In this document: positions 49,760 to 57,380 of the stretch, piece by piece
How the letters are laid out: the number at the start of each line of letters is the position of its first letter
Numbering within the stretch: position 1 is the first letter of the stretch
Assembly (NCBI RefSeq): GCF_003115775.1
Contig: NZ_QEES01000003.1
Coordinates: forward strand, 93,416-157,415
Source: Cellulomonas sp. WB94
GTDB taxonomy: Bacteria > Actinomycetota > Actinomycetes > Actinomycetales > Cellulomonadaceae
Length of the DNA: 64,000 bases
Reading direction: 5' to 3'
Notes under the pieces: model-generated
Databases searched by the model: none
What the model saw: only the letters and a program-made list of their open reading frames with translations
Told to the model about the DNA's origin: nothing
Position numbers and translations under genes: made by a program

Positions 49760-50976
49760 GAGTGCGCCGCTGGGACCAGGTCCTGGCCGATGTCGGCCAG
49801 GAGCTCACCGAACCACGGCACCGAGGTGTCGAACGCCTTGCCGCCCGCGATGCGGGGGAACGCGATGGCCTTGAGGCGGTCGCCGTCCTCCTCGTCGTGC
49901 CCGATGACGCCCGACTCGCCCCTGAACGCCGACTCGACCGCGAAGTCGGTCATCGACTTGATGAGGCGGAGGTCCTCGACGTTGGCCGCCGCGGCGCGCG
50001 AGTAGTAGCCCGACTTCTGGACCATGGTCTTCTCGGCACCGAGCAGCTTCGAGAACTGCTTCGCGAACCACTGGCCGGGGTTGATCGTGTCGAGCCGGAC
50101 GTGGCCGAACGCGTCGCGGAGAACCTCGGTGCCCGCGGCCTCGAGCTGCGCGACGATCTCGTGCATGCCTGCGCCCTCGGACAGGAAGATGTTGACGTTG
50201 CCGACCTCGTCCATGACCGCGCGCAGGCGCTTGGCCTCGGCCTCGATGTCGAGCGCGAGCTCGGGCAGGAACACCGCGTGGATGTCCCAGCGCTCCCGCG
50301 ACAGACCGATGCTGGGGACCCACTCCTGCGTGTCGAGCCACTTGCGGTACTCCGAGGCCGCGGCGGCCGTGAGCCACCCGCAGTGCCGACCCATGACCTC
50401 GTGGACGATCAGCATGCGCGGTCCGGACCGGTGCTCGCCGATGACGTTCGCGGCGAACCCCGCGGCCTCCTCGGCCGCGGTCCAGGCCCCGAGCGACTGC
50501 TTGATCGGGATGACGTCGTTGTCGATCGTCTTCGGCAGGCCGACGACCGTCAGGTGGTAGCCGTGGTCCTCGAGGTACGCGGCGAGGTCGGCGGCCGTCG
50601 TGTTGGTGTCGTCGCCGCCGATCGTGTGGAGCACGTCGACGCCGTCGGCCTTGAGCTGCTCGGCAGCGACCTGCAGCGGGTCCTGGCCCTCCTTGACGAG
50701 GCCGCGCTTGACGCAGTCGGCCGCGTTGGTGAGCTTGACGCGCGAGTTGCCGATCGGCGAGCCGCCGAACCGGTGCAGGATGCCGGCCTTCGCGCGCGCC
50801 TCGGCGTCGACGACGATCTTCGTGCCGGTCAGGAGCCCGTGGTAGCCGTGCTGGTAGGCGATGATCTCGATCTCCGGCGCGAGCTCGGTGTAGCGCTCGA
50901 TGAGCCCACCGACGGCGGAGGACAGGCACGGGGCGAAGCCGCCTGCGGTCAGGAGCGCGACGCGACGAACCGACAT
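49756..50976 (-). CDS. pfp: PPi-type 6-phosphofructokinase
   Basis: A 406-aa PFK family enzyme that interconverts fructose 6-phosphate and fructose 1,6-bisphosphate. The phosphate donor site reads IGGDDTN, with Asp after GGD instead of Gly. The next motif is PKTIDND, with Lys. This pair is the signature of PPi-dependent enzymes, so reversible PPi use is expected. The substrate motif MGRHCGWLTAAAA follows. The ATG (50974-50976) has GAGAGG 8 bases upstream. The gene is coupled to DAHP synthase by a 4-base overlap. Together with PFL, PPi-dependent glycolysis suits a facultative sugar fermenter such as Cellulomonas. Cofactor specificity is inferred from these two residues. Confidence 0.92.
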   Translation of the reverse strand: MSVRRVALLTAGGFAPCLSSAVGGLIERYTELAPEIEIIAYQHGYHGLLTGTKIVVDAEARAKAGILHRFGGSPIGNSRVKLTNAADCVKRGLVKEGQDPLQVAAEQLKADGVDVLHTIGGDDTNTTAADLAAYLEDHGYHLTVVGLPKTIDNDVIPIKQSLGAWTAAEEAAGFAANVIGEHRSGPRMLIVHEVMGRHCGWLTAAAASEYRKWLDTQEWVPSIGLSRERWDIHAVFLPELALDIEAEAKRLRAVMDEVGNVNIFLSEGAGMHEIVAQLEAAGTEVLRDAFGHVRLDTINPGQWFAKQFSKLLGAEKTMVQKSGYYSRAAAANVEDLRLIKSMTDFAVESAFRGESGVIGHDEEDGDRLKAIAFPRIAGGKAFDTSVPWFGELLADIGQDLVPAAHS

Positions 50977-51091
50977 GAGATGCACCTCTCGTTGAACGGG
51001 TACCGGAGCCCACATCGTCGGGCGTCACGACGACGAGTCGTCGGGCCCTAGGTCCGGGGAAGGCGTTGCCGCCCGGAGACCGGCGGCGGGT

Positions 51092-51892
51092 TCATCCTAC
51101 CGACGGCGCCGCGTCGTCCTCGGGCGGTACCGGCACGTGGACGTCCGGGACGGGTCGGCCGCCGGGGGCCGTCGCGGCCGCGTCGGGCGTCGGGAGCTTC
51201 GCCGCGGGGTGACCGGTCGCGATGCGCGCCTTCTGCGTCGCGGCGTACACGTCGACGTACTCCTGGCCGGACAGGCTCATGAGCGAGTACATGATCTCGT
51301 CGGTCACCGACCGCAGGATGAAGCGGTCGTTCTCCATGCCCTTGTAGCGGCTGAAGTCGAGCGGCTCGCCGACGACGACGCCGATGCGCACGGGCTTCGG
51401 GATGGTCCGACCGATCGGCTGCGCGACGTCGGTCCCGATCATCGCGATCGGGATCACGGGGACGCCGGACTCGAGGGCGAGCCGCGCCACACCCGTCTTG
51501 CCGCGGTAGAGCCGACCGTCGGGGCTGCGCGTCCCCTCGGGGTAGATCCCGAACAGCCCGCCCGCCTCGAGCCGCAGGAGGCCGGTGTGAAGGGCCGCCT
51601 CGGACGCCTTGCCGCCGCTGCGATCCACCGGGATCGTGCCGACCCCGCGGAAGAAGCCCGCCTTGAGCCGGCCCTTGATCCCGGTGCCCGTGAAGTACTC
51701 GGACTTGCCGATGAACACGATCTCCCGGTCCAGGACGAGCGGCAGGACGAACGAGTCGATCACGGCGAGGTGGTTGCTCGCCAGGATCGCACCGCCCGTC
51801 GTGGGCACGTTCTCGATGCCGCGCACCCAGGGTCGGAAGAGCAGGTGCAGCAGCGGACCCACGAGGACCCGCTTCATCAGCCAGTAGAACAA
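51092..51892 (-). CDS. 1-acyl-sn-glycerol-3-phosphate acyltransferase (PlsC family)
   Basis: A 266-aa membrane-associated acyltransferase that makes phosphatidic acid. It has the NHX4D motif in ILASNHLAVIDSF, FRGVGTIPVDRSGGK, the glycerol-phosphate site FGIYPEGTRSPDGRLY, and VPVIPIAMIG. An N-terminal hydrophobic helix (LFYWLMKRVLVGPLLHLLFRP) anchors it. The C-terminus is Pro/Ala-rich. I start at TTG 51892, behind GAGAGGTGG, because family members begin at FYWLMK. An ATG at 51940, close to a shared -10 palindrome, is an alternative. It lies upstream of pfp and aroG in the same direction, with 115 bases between. Confidence 0.85.
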   Translation of the reverse strand: MFYWLMKRVLVGPLLHLLFRPWVRGIENVPTTGGAILASNHLAVIDSFVLPLVLDREIVFIGKSEYFTGTGIKGRLKAGFFRGVGTIPVDRSGGKASEAALHTGLLRLEAGGLFGIYPEGTRSPDGRLYRGKTGVARLALESGVPVIPIAMIGTDVAQPIGRTIPKPVRIGVVVGEPLDFSRYKGMENDRFILRSVTDEIMYSLMSLSGQEYVDVYAATQKARIATGHPAAKLPTPDAAATAPGGRPVPDVHVPVPPEDDAAPSVG

Positions 51893-51951
51893 CCTGCCAC
51901 CTCTCGACCGAGCCCGGGTTCGTCCCGCGAGCCTCACCATGCACTGGTCCG

Positions 51952-51961
51952 ACTCTAGAGT
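51952..51961. promoter_or_regulatory. Palindromic shared -10 region for two divergent genes
   Basis: ACTCTAGAGT is a perfect palindrome that gives TAGAGT on both strands. On the plus strand it ends 6 bases before ATG 51968. On the minus strand it serves the acyltransferase gene. The two -10 boxes overlap. Confidence 0.5.
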
Positions 51962-51967
51962 GCTGCC

Positions 51968-52594
51968 ATGCCACCACGCGCGGACGAGCCCCGCGACGAC
52001 GCCGACGAGCCTGCCGCCGACGGCTCTCCCGACGTGGGTGCCGACGACTCGTCCGCCGGCGCGCCGGCAGCTGCCGAACCCGCTGCCGAGAACCCCGAGC
52101 CCACCGAGGCCGAACGCTGGGACGCGATCGTGGCCCAGCTCTCCGACCTCGACGGGCCGCTGCCCGACACCCCCACAGCCCCCGAGAGCGGCTCCCACGT
52201 CGTGTCGTACCCGGTCGCGCCCTGGGTGTCCGACCCTCGTGTGATCCGGCCCGCAGGCGGCCGCGACGTGACCCCGCCGGAGCTGACCGGGCGGGACTGG
52301 GACGGCACGGACCAGATCGACGACGCCGAGGCTTCCGTCGACGCCGAGGAGCACTTCGAGCCCCCGGATCCCGGGCCCGTCCTCGGCGGCGATCCGCTGC
52401 TCACGATGGCGTGGTTCGCCGCCGCCGGCATGCCGGTCTTCTTCTTCATCCTGCTCATCGCCTGGCGAGACGCCCCGACGGCGCTCGTCGAGGCCGCCGG
52501 GGTCGTGTTCGCGCTCGGTGTCGCCGTGCTCGTCTGGCGCATGCCGAACCACCGGCGCGACGACTCCGACGACAACCACGGCGCGGTCGTCTGA
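51968..52594 (+). CDS. Acidic membrane protein, hypothetical
   Basis: A 208-aa protein. The first 140 residues are acidic and Pro/Ala-rich, with a conserved-looking core ERWDAIVAQLSDLDGPLP and a VSYPVAPWVSDPRVIRPAGG stretch. Two hydrophobic helices follow near residues 142-190 (MAWFAAAGMPVFFFILLIAW and VVFALGVAVLVW), then a short charged tail. I do not recognise a characterised family. The topology is probably both ends inside. ATG 51968 is 6 bases from the TAGAGT box, so it is likely leaderless. It is convergent with ROK glucokinase, with 48 bases between. Confidence 0.75.
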   Translation: MPPRADEPRDDADEPAADGSPDVGADDSSAGAPAAAEPAAENPEPTEAERWDAIVAQLSDLDGPLPDTPTAPESGSHVVSYPVAPWVSDPRVIRPAGGRDVTPPELTGRDWDGTDQIDDAEASVDAEEHFEPPDPGPVLGGDPLLTMAWFAAAGMPVFFFILLIAWRDAPTALVEAAGVVFALGVAVLVWRMPNHRRDDSDDNHGAVV

Positions 52595-52642
52595 CCTGCG
52601 TCGACCTGCCCTGCCGTCACCCGACGGTAGGGCGCGTGCGGC

Positions 52643-53587
52643 TCAGAGCCGAGCGAGGTCGGCTGCGCCGACGATCCCGGCGTCGTTCCCCATCGCCGCG
52701 AGCTCGATGCGTGCCACGGGCCGGTAGCCCAGCGCCGGCAGCTGGTCCGTGAACCCGCGCCGCGCCGGGGCGAGCAGCAGGTCGCCCGCGGCTCCGACGC
52801 CGCCGCCGATGACGATGAGCGCCGGGTCGAGGAGCGCAGCGACCGACGCCGAGCCCTCACCGATCCACCGGCCGAGGTCGGCGAGCAGCTCGATGGCCAG
52901 CGGGTCGCCGCCCTGCGCCGCGATGGTGATGTGCGGGCCGACGAGGCCCTCGGCGTCGCCCCCGGCGAGCTCGAGGAGCCGGGCACCGCGGTCCGGCCGC
53001 GACACGAGCGCCGCCTTCGCGTTGCGCACGAGCGCGCTGCCCGACGCGTACTGCTCCCAGCAGCCCTCGTGGCCGCAGCCGCAGAAGTGCCCGCCCGGGA
53101 CGACCCGCATGTGGCCGACCTCCGCGGCGACGCCCCAGGCGCCTCGGACGAGCTTGCCGCCGACGATCACGGCGCCACCGAGACCCGTGCCGATCGTGAG
53201 CAGCAGCATGTCGTCGACGTCCCTGCCGACACCGAAGCGGAACTCCGCCCACCCGGCAGCGTTCGCGTCGTTCTCCACGACGATGCGCACGTCGGTGCCG
53301 AACTCCGCCGCGACGCGGTCACGCAGCGGGTGGTCCCGCCAGGGCAGGTTGGGGGTGAACAGCACGGTGGCCTGATCCGAGCTGACGAAGCCGGGCGCCG
53401 CAAGACCGATGGCGCCGATCTCATGCTCGCTCGCTAGCTCGCGGCACGCGGCGATGACCTCGCGGTCGACGCTGTCCGAGTCTTCGGCGGACGTCCTGCG
53501 CAGCGTCTGCGCCAGGATGTTCCCGTCCTCGTCGACGACGCCGGCCGCGATCTTGGTCCCGCCGATGTCCACTCCGATGGCGTGCAT
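52643..53587 (-). CDS. glk: ROK family glucokinase
   Basis: A 314-aa cytosolic sugar kinase that phosphorylates glucose. The ATP loop is GVDIGGTKIAAGVVDE; the glucose site and catalytic base are near VVENDANAAGWAEFRFG. The ROK zinc motif is CGCGHEGCWEQYASG, and GTGLGGAVIVGG is a second phosphate loop. The length is typical. The ATG is 53585-53587. It could instead use polyphosphate, as some actinobacterial glucokinases do, but the sequence here looks like the ATP-dependent Glk/GlcK group. Together with PPi-PFK it starts glycolysis. Confidence 0.92.
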   Translation of the reverse strand: MHAIGVDIGGTKIAAGVVDEDGNILAQTLRRTSAEDSDSVDREVIAACRELASEHEIGAIGLAAPGFVSSDQATVLFTPNLPWRDHPLRDRVAAEFGTDVRIVVENDANAAGWAEFRFGVGRDVDDMLLLTIGTGLGGAVIVGGKLVRGAWGVAAEVGHMRVVPGGHFCGCGHEGCWEQYASGSALVRNAKAALVSRPDRGARLLELAGGDAEGLVGPHITIAAQGGDPLAIELLADLGRWIGEGSASVAALLDPALIVIGGGVGAAGDLLLAPARRGFTDQLPALGYRPVARIELAAMGNDAGIVGAADLARL

Positions 53588-53746
53588 GTCCGTCCCTACG
53601 TACTCGTCGTGCGGCCGGTCGGGGGGCTCACGCCACCCGTCGATCCGAGCCCTGCCATGGATGCGCGTCCACGCTAGCGCCCCGCGGCGTGGTGCTGCCC
53701 CGGGGCCGACGAACGGACCGCGCGCGAAGAATACTCACCCCCGAAA

Positions 53747-53762
53747 CGTACTGGTTAGTACG
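53747..53762. promoter_or_regulatory. Operator-like palindrome 1 upstream of the acyl-CoA synthetase
   Basis: CGTACT and AGTACG flank GGTT. It lies about 55-70 bases before ATG 53818 and covers the expected -35 of a -10-like TAAGGT at 53773-53778. Confidence 0.6.
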
Positions 53763-53771
53763 AAAGTCCCG

Positions 53772-53787
53772 GTAAGGTGTCCCTTAC
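53772..53787. promoter_or_regulatory. Operator-like palindrome 2 upstream of the acyl-CoA synthetase
   Basis: GTAAGG and CCTTAC flank TGTC. It overlaps the -10-like TAAGGT and the likely transcription start. Its arms differ from palindrome 1, so it may be bound by another protein. Confidence 0.5.
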
Positions 53788-53817
53788 AACTCTTCGGCCA
53801 CTGTCACTGGAGCCAGC

Positions 53818-55638
53818 ATGGACGAGTTTCGTACCCCCGCGCTCATCGAGCCGGACCCCACCGAGAACCTCAACGACCTGCTCGCGGCCCGCGTCGCCGC
53901 CACGCCGGATCGCGCGGTGGTGGAACGCCGGCTCGTGCCGGACGGCCCCTGGGTCCCCCTGACAGCGCGTGAGTTCGACGCCGAGGTGGTCGCGCTCGCC
54001 AAGGGGCTCGTCGCCCGGGGCGTCGAGCCGGGCGACCGGGTCGGGATCTTCTCGCGGACCCGGTACGAGTGGACGCTGCTCGACTGGGCCTGCTGGGCAG
54101 CCGCTGCCGTGCCCGTCCCGCTGTACGAGACGTCGTCGGCCGAGCAGGTCCTGTGGATCCTCACCAACTCCGAGGTGTCGCTGCTCGTCGCGGAGTCCGC
54201 CGCGCACGCGGCCACCGCCGCCGAGGTGCGGGTCGATGCGCCGACTGTCCGCGAGGTGCTCGTCATCGACGACGGCGCGATCGCGATGCTGGTCGAGGGT
54301 GGTCGGGACGTCCCTGACTCCGAGATCGCGCGCCGCAGGGGCCTCGCCCAGCTCGACGACCTCGCGACGATCATCTACACGTCGGGGACCACGGGCCGCC
54401 CCAAGGGCGCCGAGCTCACGCACGGCAACTTCTCGGTGCTGACCCGCAACGCGGTCGGTCGCCTCGGTGAGGTCGTGAACTCCCCCGGCTCCCGCACGCT
54501 CCTGTTCATGCCGCTCGCGCACGTGTTCGCACGGTTCGTCGAGGTGCTGTGCATCCCGGGCGGCGCTGTCCTCGGCCACACCTCCGACACGAAGAACCTC
54601 GTCGCCGACCTCGAGTCGTTCAAGCCGACGTTCATCCTGTCGGTACCGCGAGTGTTCGAGAAGGTCTACAACTCCGCCGAGCAGAAGGCAGCCTCGAGCC
54701 CCGCCAAGCTGAAGATCTTCCGCTGGGCCGCGGCCACGGCGATCACGTACTCGCGCGCGCTCGACGCCGCCGGTGGCCCGCCGACGTGGCTCCGGCTGCA
54801 GCACCGCCTCGCCGACCGGCTCGTCTACGGCAAGCTCCGGGCGGCGCTCGGTGGGCATGCGGAGTGGGCGATCTCCGGCGGTGCGCCGCTCGGCGAGCGG
54901 CTCGGGCACTTCTACCGCGGGCTGGGCCTGCACGTGCTCGAGGGCTACGGGCTGACCGAGACGACGGCACCGGCCACGGTCAACCTGCCGGCGACGACCA
55001 AGATCGGGACCGTGGGCCCACCGCTGCCCGGGCACGCGGTCCGCATCGCCGAGGACGGCGAGATCGAGCTCAAGGGCCCGAATGTCTTCCGTGGCTACCA
55101 CCGCAACGAGGCCGCCACCGCGGAGTCCTTCCACGACGGCTGGTTCCGCACCGGCGACCTCGGGTCGCTCGACGAGCAGGGCTTCCTGCGCATCACGGGC
55201 CGCAAGAAGGAGATCATCGTCACCGCAGCGGGCAAGAACGTGGCGCCCGCTGTGCTCGAGGACCGCCTGCGCAGCCACCCGCTCATCAGCCAGGTCGTCG
55301 TCGTGGGCGACGCGAGACCGTTCATCGGCGCGCTCGTGACGCTCGACCCCGAGGGCCTGCCTGGCTGGCTGGCGACGCACGGTCACGCTCACCTGACGCT
55401 CGAGGAGGCCAGGACGAGCCCTGCCGTGCTCGAGTCGATCGAGAAGGCGGTCGAGCGCGCGAACCGCGCCGTCTCGCGCGCCGAGTCGATCCGCAAGTTC
55501 CGCATCCTCCCGGGGGACCTCACCATCGCCAACGGGTACCTGACGCCGAAGCTCAGCATCCGGCGCACGGAGGTCATCAAGGACTTCGCGGCCGAGATCG
55601 ACGCGCTCTACGAGACGAGCGACGCCCACAGCGACTGA
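53818..55638 (+). CDS. Long-chain fatty acid-CoA ligase (AMP-forming, FadD-type)
   Basis: A 606-aa ANL-superfamily enzyme that activates fatty acids to acyl-CoA through an acyl-adenylate. The motifs are the P-loop IIYTSGTTGRPKGAELTH, EGYGLTETTAP, the linker residue segment YHRNEAATAESFHDGW, FRTGDLGSLDEQGFLRITGR and the catalytic Lys near the C-terminus in NGYLTPKLSIRR. The length and the RKKEIIVTAAGKNVAP motif fit the FadD15/AcsM-like group rather than acetyl-CoA synthetase. ATG 53818 follows GGAG at 7 bases. Two palindromes cover its promoter, so a TetR-type regulator is likely. Chain-length range is unknown. Confidence 0.92.
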   Translation: MDEFRTPALIEPDPTENLNDLLAARVAATPDRAVVERRLVPDGPWVPLTAREFDAEVVALAKGLVARGVEPGDRVGIFSRTRYEWTLLDWACWAAAAVPVPLYETSSAEQVLWILTNSEVSLLVAESAAHAATAAEVRVDAPTVREVLVIDDGAIAMLVEGGRDVPDSEIARRRGLAQLDDLATIIYTSGTTGRPKGAELTHGNFSVLTRNAVGRLGEVVNSPGSRTLLFMPLAHVFARFVEVLCIPGGAVLGHTSDTKNLVADLESFKPTFILSVPRVFEKVYNSAEQKAASSPAKLKIFRWAAATAITYSRALDAAGGPPTWLRLQHRLADRLVYGKLRAALGGHAEWAISGGAPLGERLGHFYRGLGLHVLEGYGLTETTAPATVNLPATTKIGTVGPPLPGHAVRIAEDGEIELKGPNVFRGYHRNEAATAESFHDGWFRTGDLGSLDEQGFLRITGRKKEIIVTAAGKNVAPAVLEDRLRSHPLISQVVVVGDARPFIGALVTLDPEGLPGWLATHGHAHLTLEEARTSPAVLESIEKAVERANRAVSRAESIRKFRILPGDLTIANGYLTPKLSIRRTEVIKDFAAEIDALYETSDAHSD

Positions 55639-55669
55639 CGTGCGCCGCTGACCGCGAGGTGCTCGACGG

Positions 55670-55897
55670 TCAACCCGTTGCGGCTCGGGCGCCCTCACCG
55701 GTGCGCGCCAGCCGCAACGGGGGCACGAGCCCCGATGCCGCGAGCACGCCGATCGCCCCTCGCTCCGCCAGGTCGAGGTCGAACGCCCTGGCGGCGGACG
55801 GTGCCGCAGCGCCCGCGCGCACCGGGACGGTCAGGAAGGTCACCACGCAGTCGGCGCACGCCGCGCCCCGGACCGTGCAGCTGTCGCAGTCGATGAT
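55670..55897 (-). CDS. Small Cys-rich conserved protein
   Basis: A 75-aa protein beginning MIIDCDSCTVRGAACADCVVTFL. Its two CxxC pairs (CDSC and CADC) near the N-terminus could bind zinc or a cluster. The remaining part is an acidic, Leu-rich helix (ARAFDLDLAERGAIGVL) and ends SGLVPPLRLARTG. The family is small, actinobacterial and uncharacterised. I choose ATG 55897 because TAGCGT lies 7 bases upstream on the minus strand (leaderless), and the residues before it in the open frame do not match. It shares its direction with the NYN gene. Confidence 0.75.
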   Translation of the reverse strand: MIDCDSCTVRGAACADCVVTFLTVPVRAGAAAPSAARAFDLDLAERGAIGVLAASGLVPPLRLARTGEGARAATG

Positions 55898-55904
55898 CAT
55901 GCGC

Positions 55905-55910
55905 CGCACG
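55905..55910 (-). promoter_or_regulatory. -10 box of a leaderless promoter for the Cys-rich protein
   Basis: On the minus strand TAGCGT, 7 bases, then ATG 55897. It falls in the 39-base gap after the NYN gene. Confidence 0.55.
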
Positions 55911-55936
55911 CTAGCCGCGGCCGCCGACACGCCGGC

Positions 55937-57289
55937 TCAGAGGCGGGTCAGCCGCGCGAGCAGTGTCTCGGCCGGGACCGCCCACGCACCGCCTGCCTGC
56001 ACGTCGGCGACCACCTGCTGGTCGCTCGTCACGACGACCACGACCCGACCGGGCGGCTCGGCGCGTACGAGCCGCCGGATCAGGTCGTCGGCGATCTCCC
56101 CGACGGAGAACAGCACCCGGACCCCGCGCGCGTAGCCGCCGGTCCGGCGCGGACCCTCCTGGCCGTCGAAGCAGCAGGTGATCTCGACACCGGTGCGCCC
56201 GGCGAGGTTCGCGAGCGCACCGACGAGCCGGTGACGCTGGTCGGCGAGCGACAGCTCCCCGTAGGCGCTCTTCGAGACGTTGTACCCGTCGACGACGAGG
56301 TGCGCGTGCGGGAGCGCGAGCAGGTCGTCGAGGAGCGCCGGGTCGGTGGCGGCGCGACCCCGTGAGGTGCGCCGCGGCGCGGGCCCCTGGTCGCCCGAGG
56401 GCGCCACGAGGTCAGCAGGCCCGAGGCCGACCGGTGGCAGCGCGAGCTCGTCGCGGAGCGCGTCCGCAGCGTCGACGATGGTGTCCAGCAGCAGTCGCAC
56501 GCGTGTCTCGGCGAGCCCACGGGCCAAGCGGGACTCCCCTCGGACCACGAGCCGCTCGGCCTCGGCGGAACGTTCCACGTCCATGGCCCTGGCCAGCAGG
56601 TCCCCCGCCTCGACCCGCAGCCGCTCGGCCTCGACCCGGTCGGCCTGCGCCTCACCCAGTGCCCGTCGAGCCTCGCTGCGGGCGCGGTCTGCGTCCGAGC
56701 GCAGCCGCCTCTGCTCGCGGCGCAGGGTCGCGGCGTCGCTCCGGGCCTCCTCGGCCTCGACGAGGGCGACACCGAGCCGTGCCGCGAGCTGTGCGGCGTC
56801 GGCCTCGGCGCGGTCCGCCCGCTCCTGCGCGGCCTCCAGGGTCCGTGCTGGCACGCCCCCCTCGACCGTGCCCTGCTCCGCCAGCGCCCGTGACGCTGCG
56901 ACCAGCAGGTCCTCCCAGCCCGCGGGTCGCAGCAGCCAGGCGCCGACGGCGACCTCGGCAGCCGACCCGGCGGCGAGCTCGGCGACCTCGTGGTCGTCCA
57001 CGCCGTCGTGCGTCCCGACGAGGCTGTCCGCGAGCGTCGGCCGCGCCTGGCTCCAGACGCGCGCGACGCGGCCACGGAAGCCGTCGTCCAGCGTGAGGGT
57101 GGTCCACAGCGGCAGAGCCCCGGCGGTCGCACGACGACGCGGCGCGAACCGGTGCACCTGGCGCAGCGCGACCGGGACCTCCGTCGGCTCGAGCGACCCG
57201 AGGACCTCCGCCGCGGTCCGCAGGATCGCGGCACGCACGTCGGCAGGCAGCTCGTCGGCGCCCCCGGCCGTCTGCGCACGCTTCGTCAT
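55937..57289 (-). CDS. NYN domain RNase-like protein with coiled coil
   Basis: A 450-aa protein. A helical N-terminal region leads into a long Ala/Glu/Arg coiled coil (about residues 150-265). A C-terminal NYN/PIN-like nuclease domain (about 310-450, YacP type) follows. The domain has the acidic centre HLVVDGYNVSKSAYGEL, ITCCFDGQEGPRR and VVVVTSDQQVVADVQAGG, so three or more metal-binding Asp residues are kept. It probably cleaves RNA. The target is unknown. The ATG (57287-57289) lies 7 bases after TAGGGT on the minus strand. It is divergent from the DEDDh-GIY-YIG nuclease, with 91 bases between. Confidence 0.87.
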   Translation of the reverse strand: MTKRAQTAGGADELPADVRAAILRTAAEVLGSLEPTEVPVALRQVHRFAPRRRATAGALPLWTTLTLDDGFRGRVARVWSQARPTLADSLVGTHDGVDDHEVAELAAGSAAEVAVGAWLLRPAGWEDLLVAASRALAEQGTVEGGVPARTLEAAQERADRAEADAAQLAARLGVALVEAEEARSDAATLRREQRRLRSDADRARSEARRALGEAQADRVEAERLRVEAGDLLARAMDVERSAEAERLVVRGESRLARGLAETRVRLLLDTIVDAADALRDELALPPVGLGPADLVAPSGDQGPAPRRTSRGRAATDPALLDDLLALPHAHLVVDGYNVSKSAYGELSLADQRHRLVGALANLAGRTGVEITCCFDGQEGPRRTGGYARGVRVLFSVGEIADDLIRRLVRAEPPGRVVVVVTSDQQVVADVQAGGAWAVPAETLLARLTRL

Positions 57290-57296
57290 GCCGCCC

Positions 57297-57302
57297 ACCC
57301 TA
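57297..57302 (-). promoter_or_regulatory. -10 box of a leaderless promoter for the NYN gene
   Basis: On the minus strand TAGGGT, 7 bases, then ATG 57289. It is back to back with the promoter at 57368. Confidence 0.65.
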
Positions 57303-57367
57303 GGTGGCGACACGCCGCCCACATCTGCGCGGCGAGCCGACTGGCGCAGCATGTCGGTCACGGCGGC

Positions 57368-57373
57368 TAGCCT
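57368..57373 (+). promoter_or_regulatory. -10 box of a leaderless promoter for the DEDDh-GIY-YIG gene
   Basis: TAGCCT, 7 bases, then ATG 57381. The same hexamer and spacing precede the Pat-like gene. Confidence 0.65.
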
Positions 57374-57380
57374 CCGGGTC

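Noticed and set aside
51028..51043. CGACGAC-GA-GTCGTCG repeat between the acyltransferase and pfp genes
   Set aside because: A perfect 7-base-arm repeat, but CGACGAC-type words are common in this composition. I see no reason to call it an operator.
54069..54317. Additional small ORFs inside the acyl-CoA synthetase gene
   Set aside because: They are out-of-frame reads of the same strand with Arg/Pro/Ser bias and no start signals.
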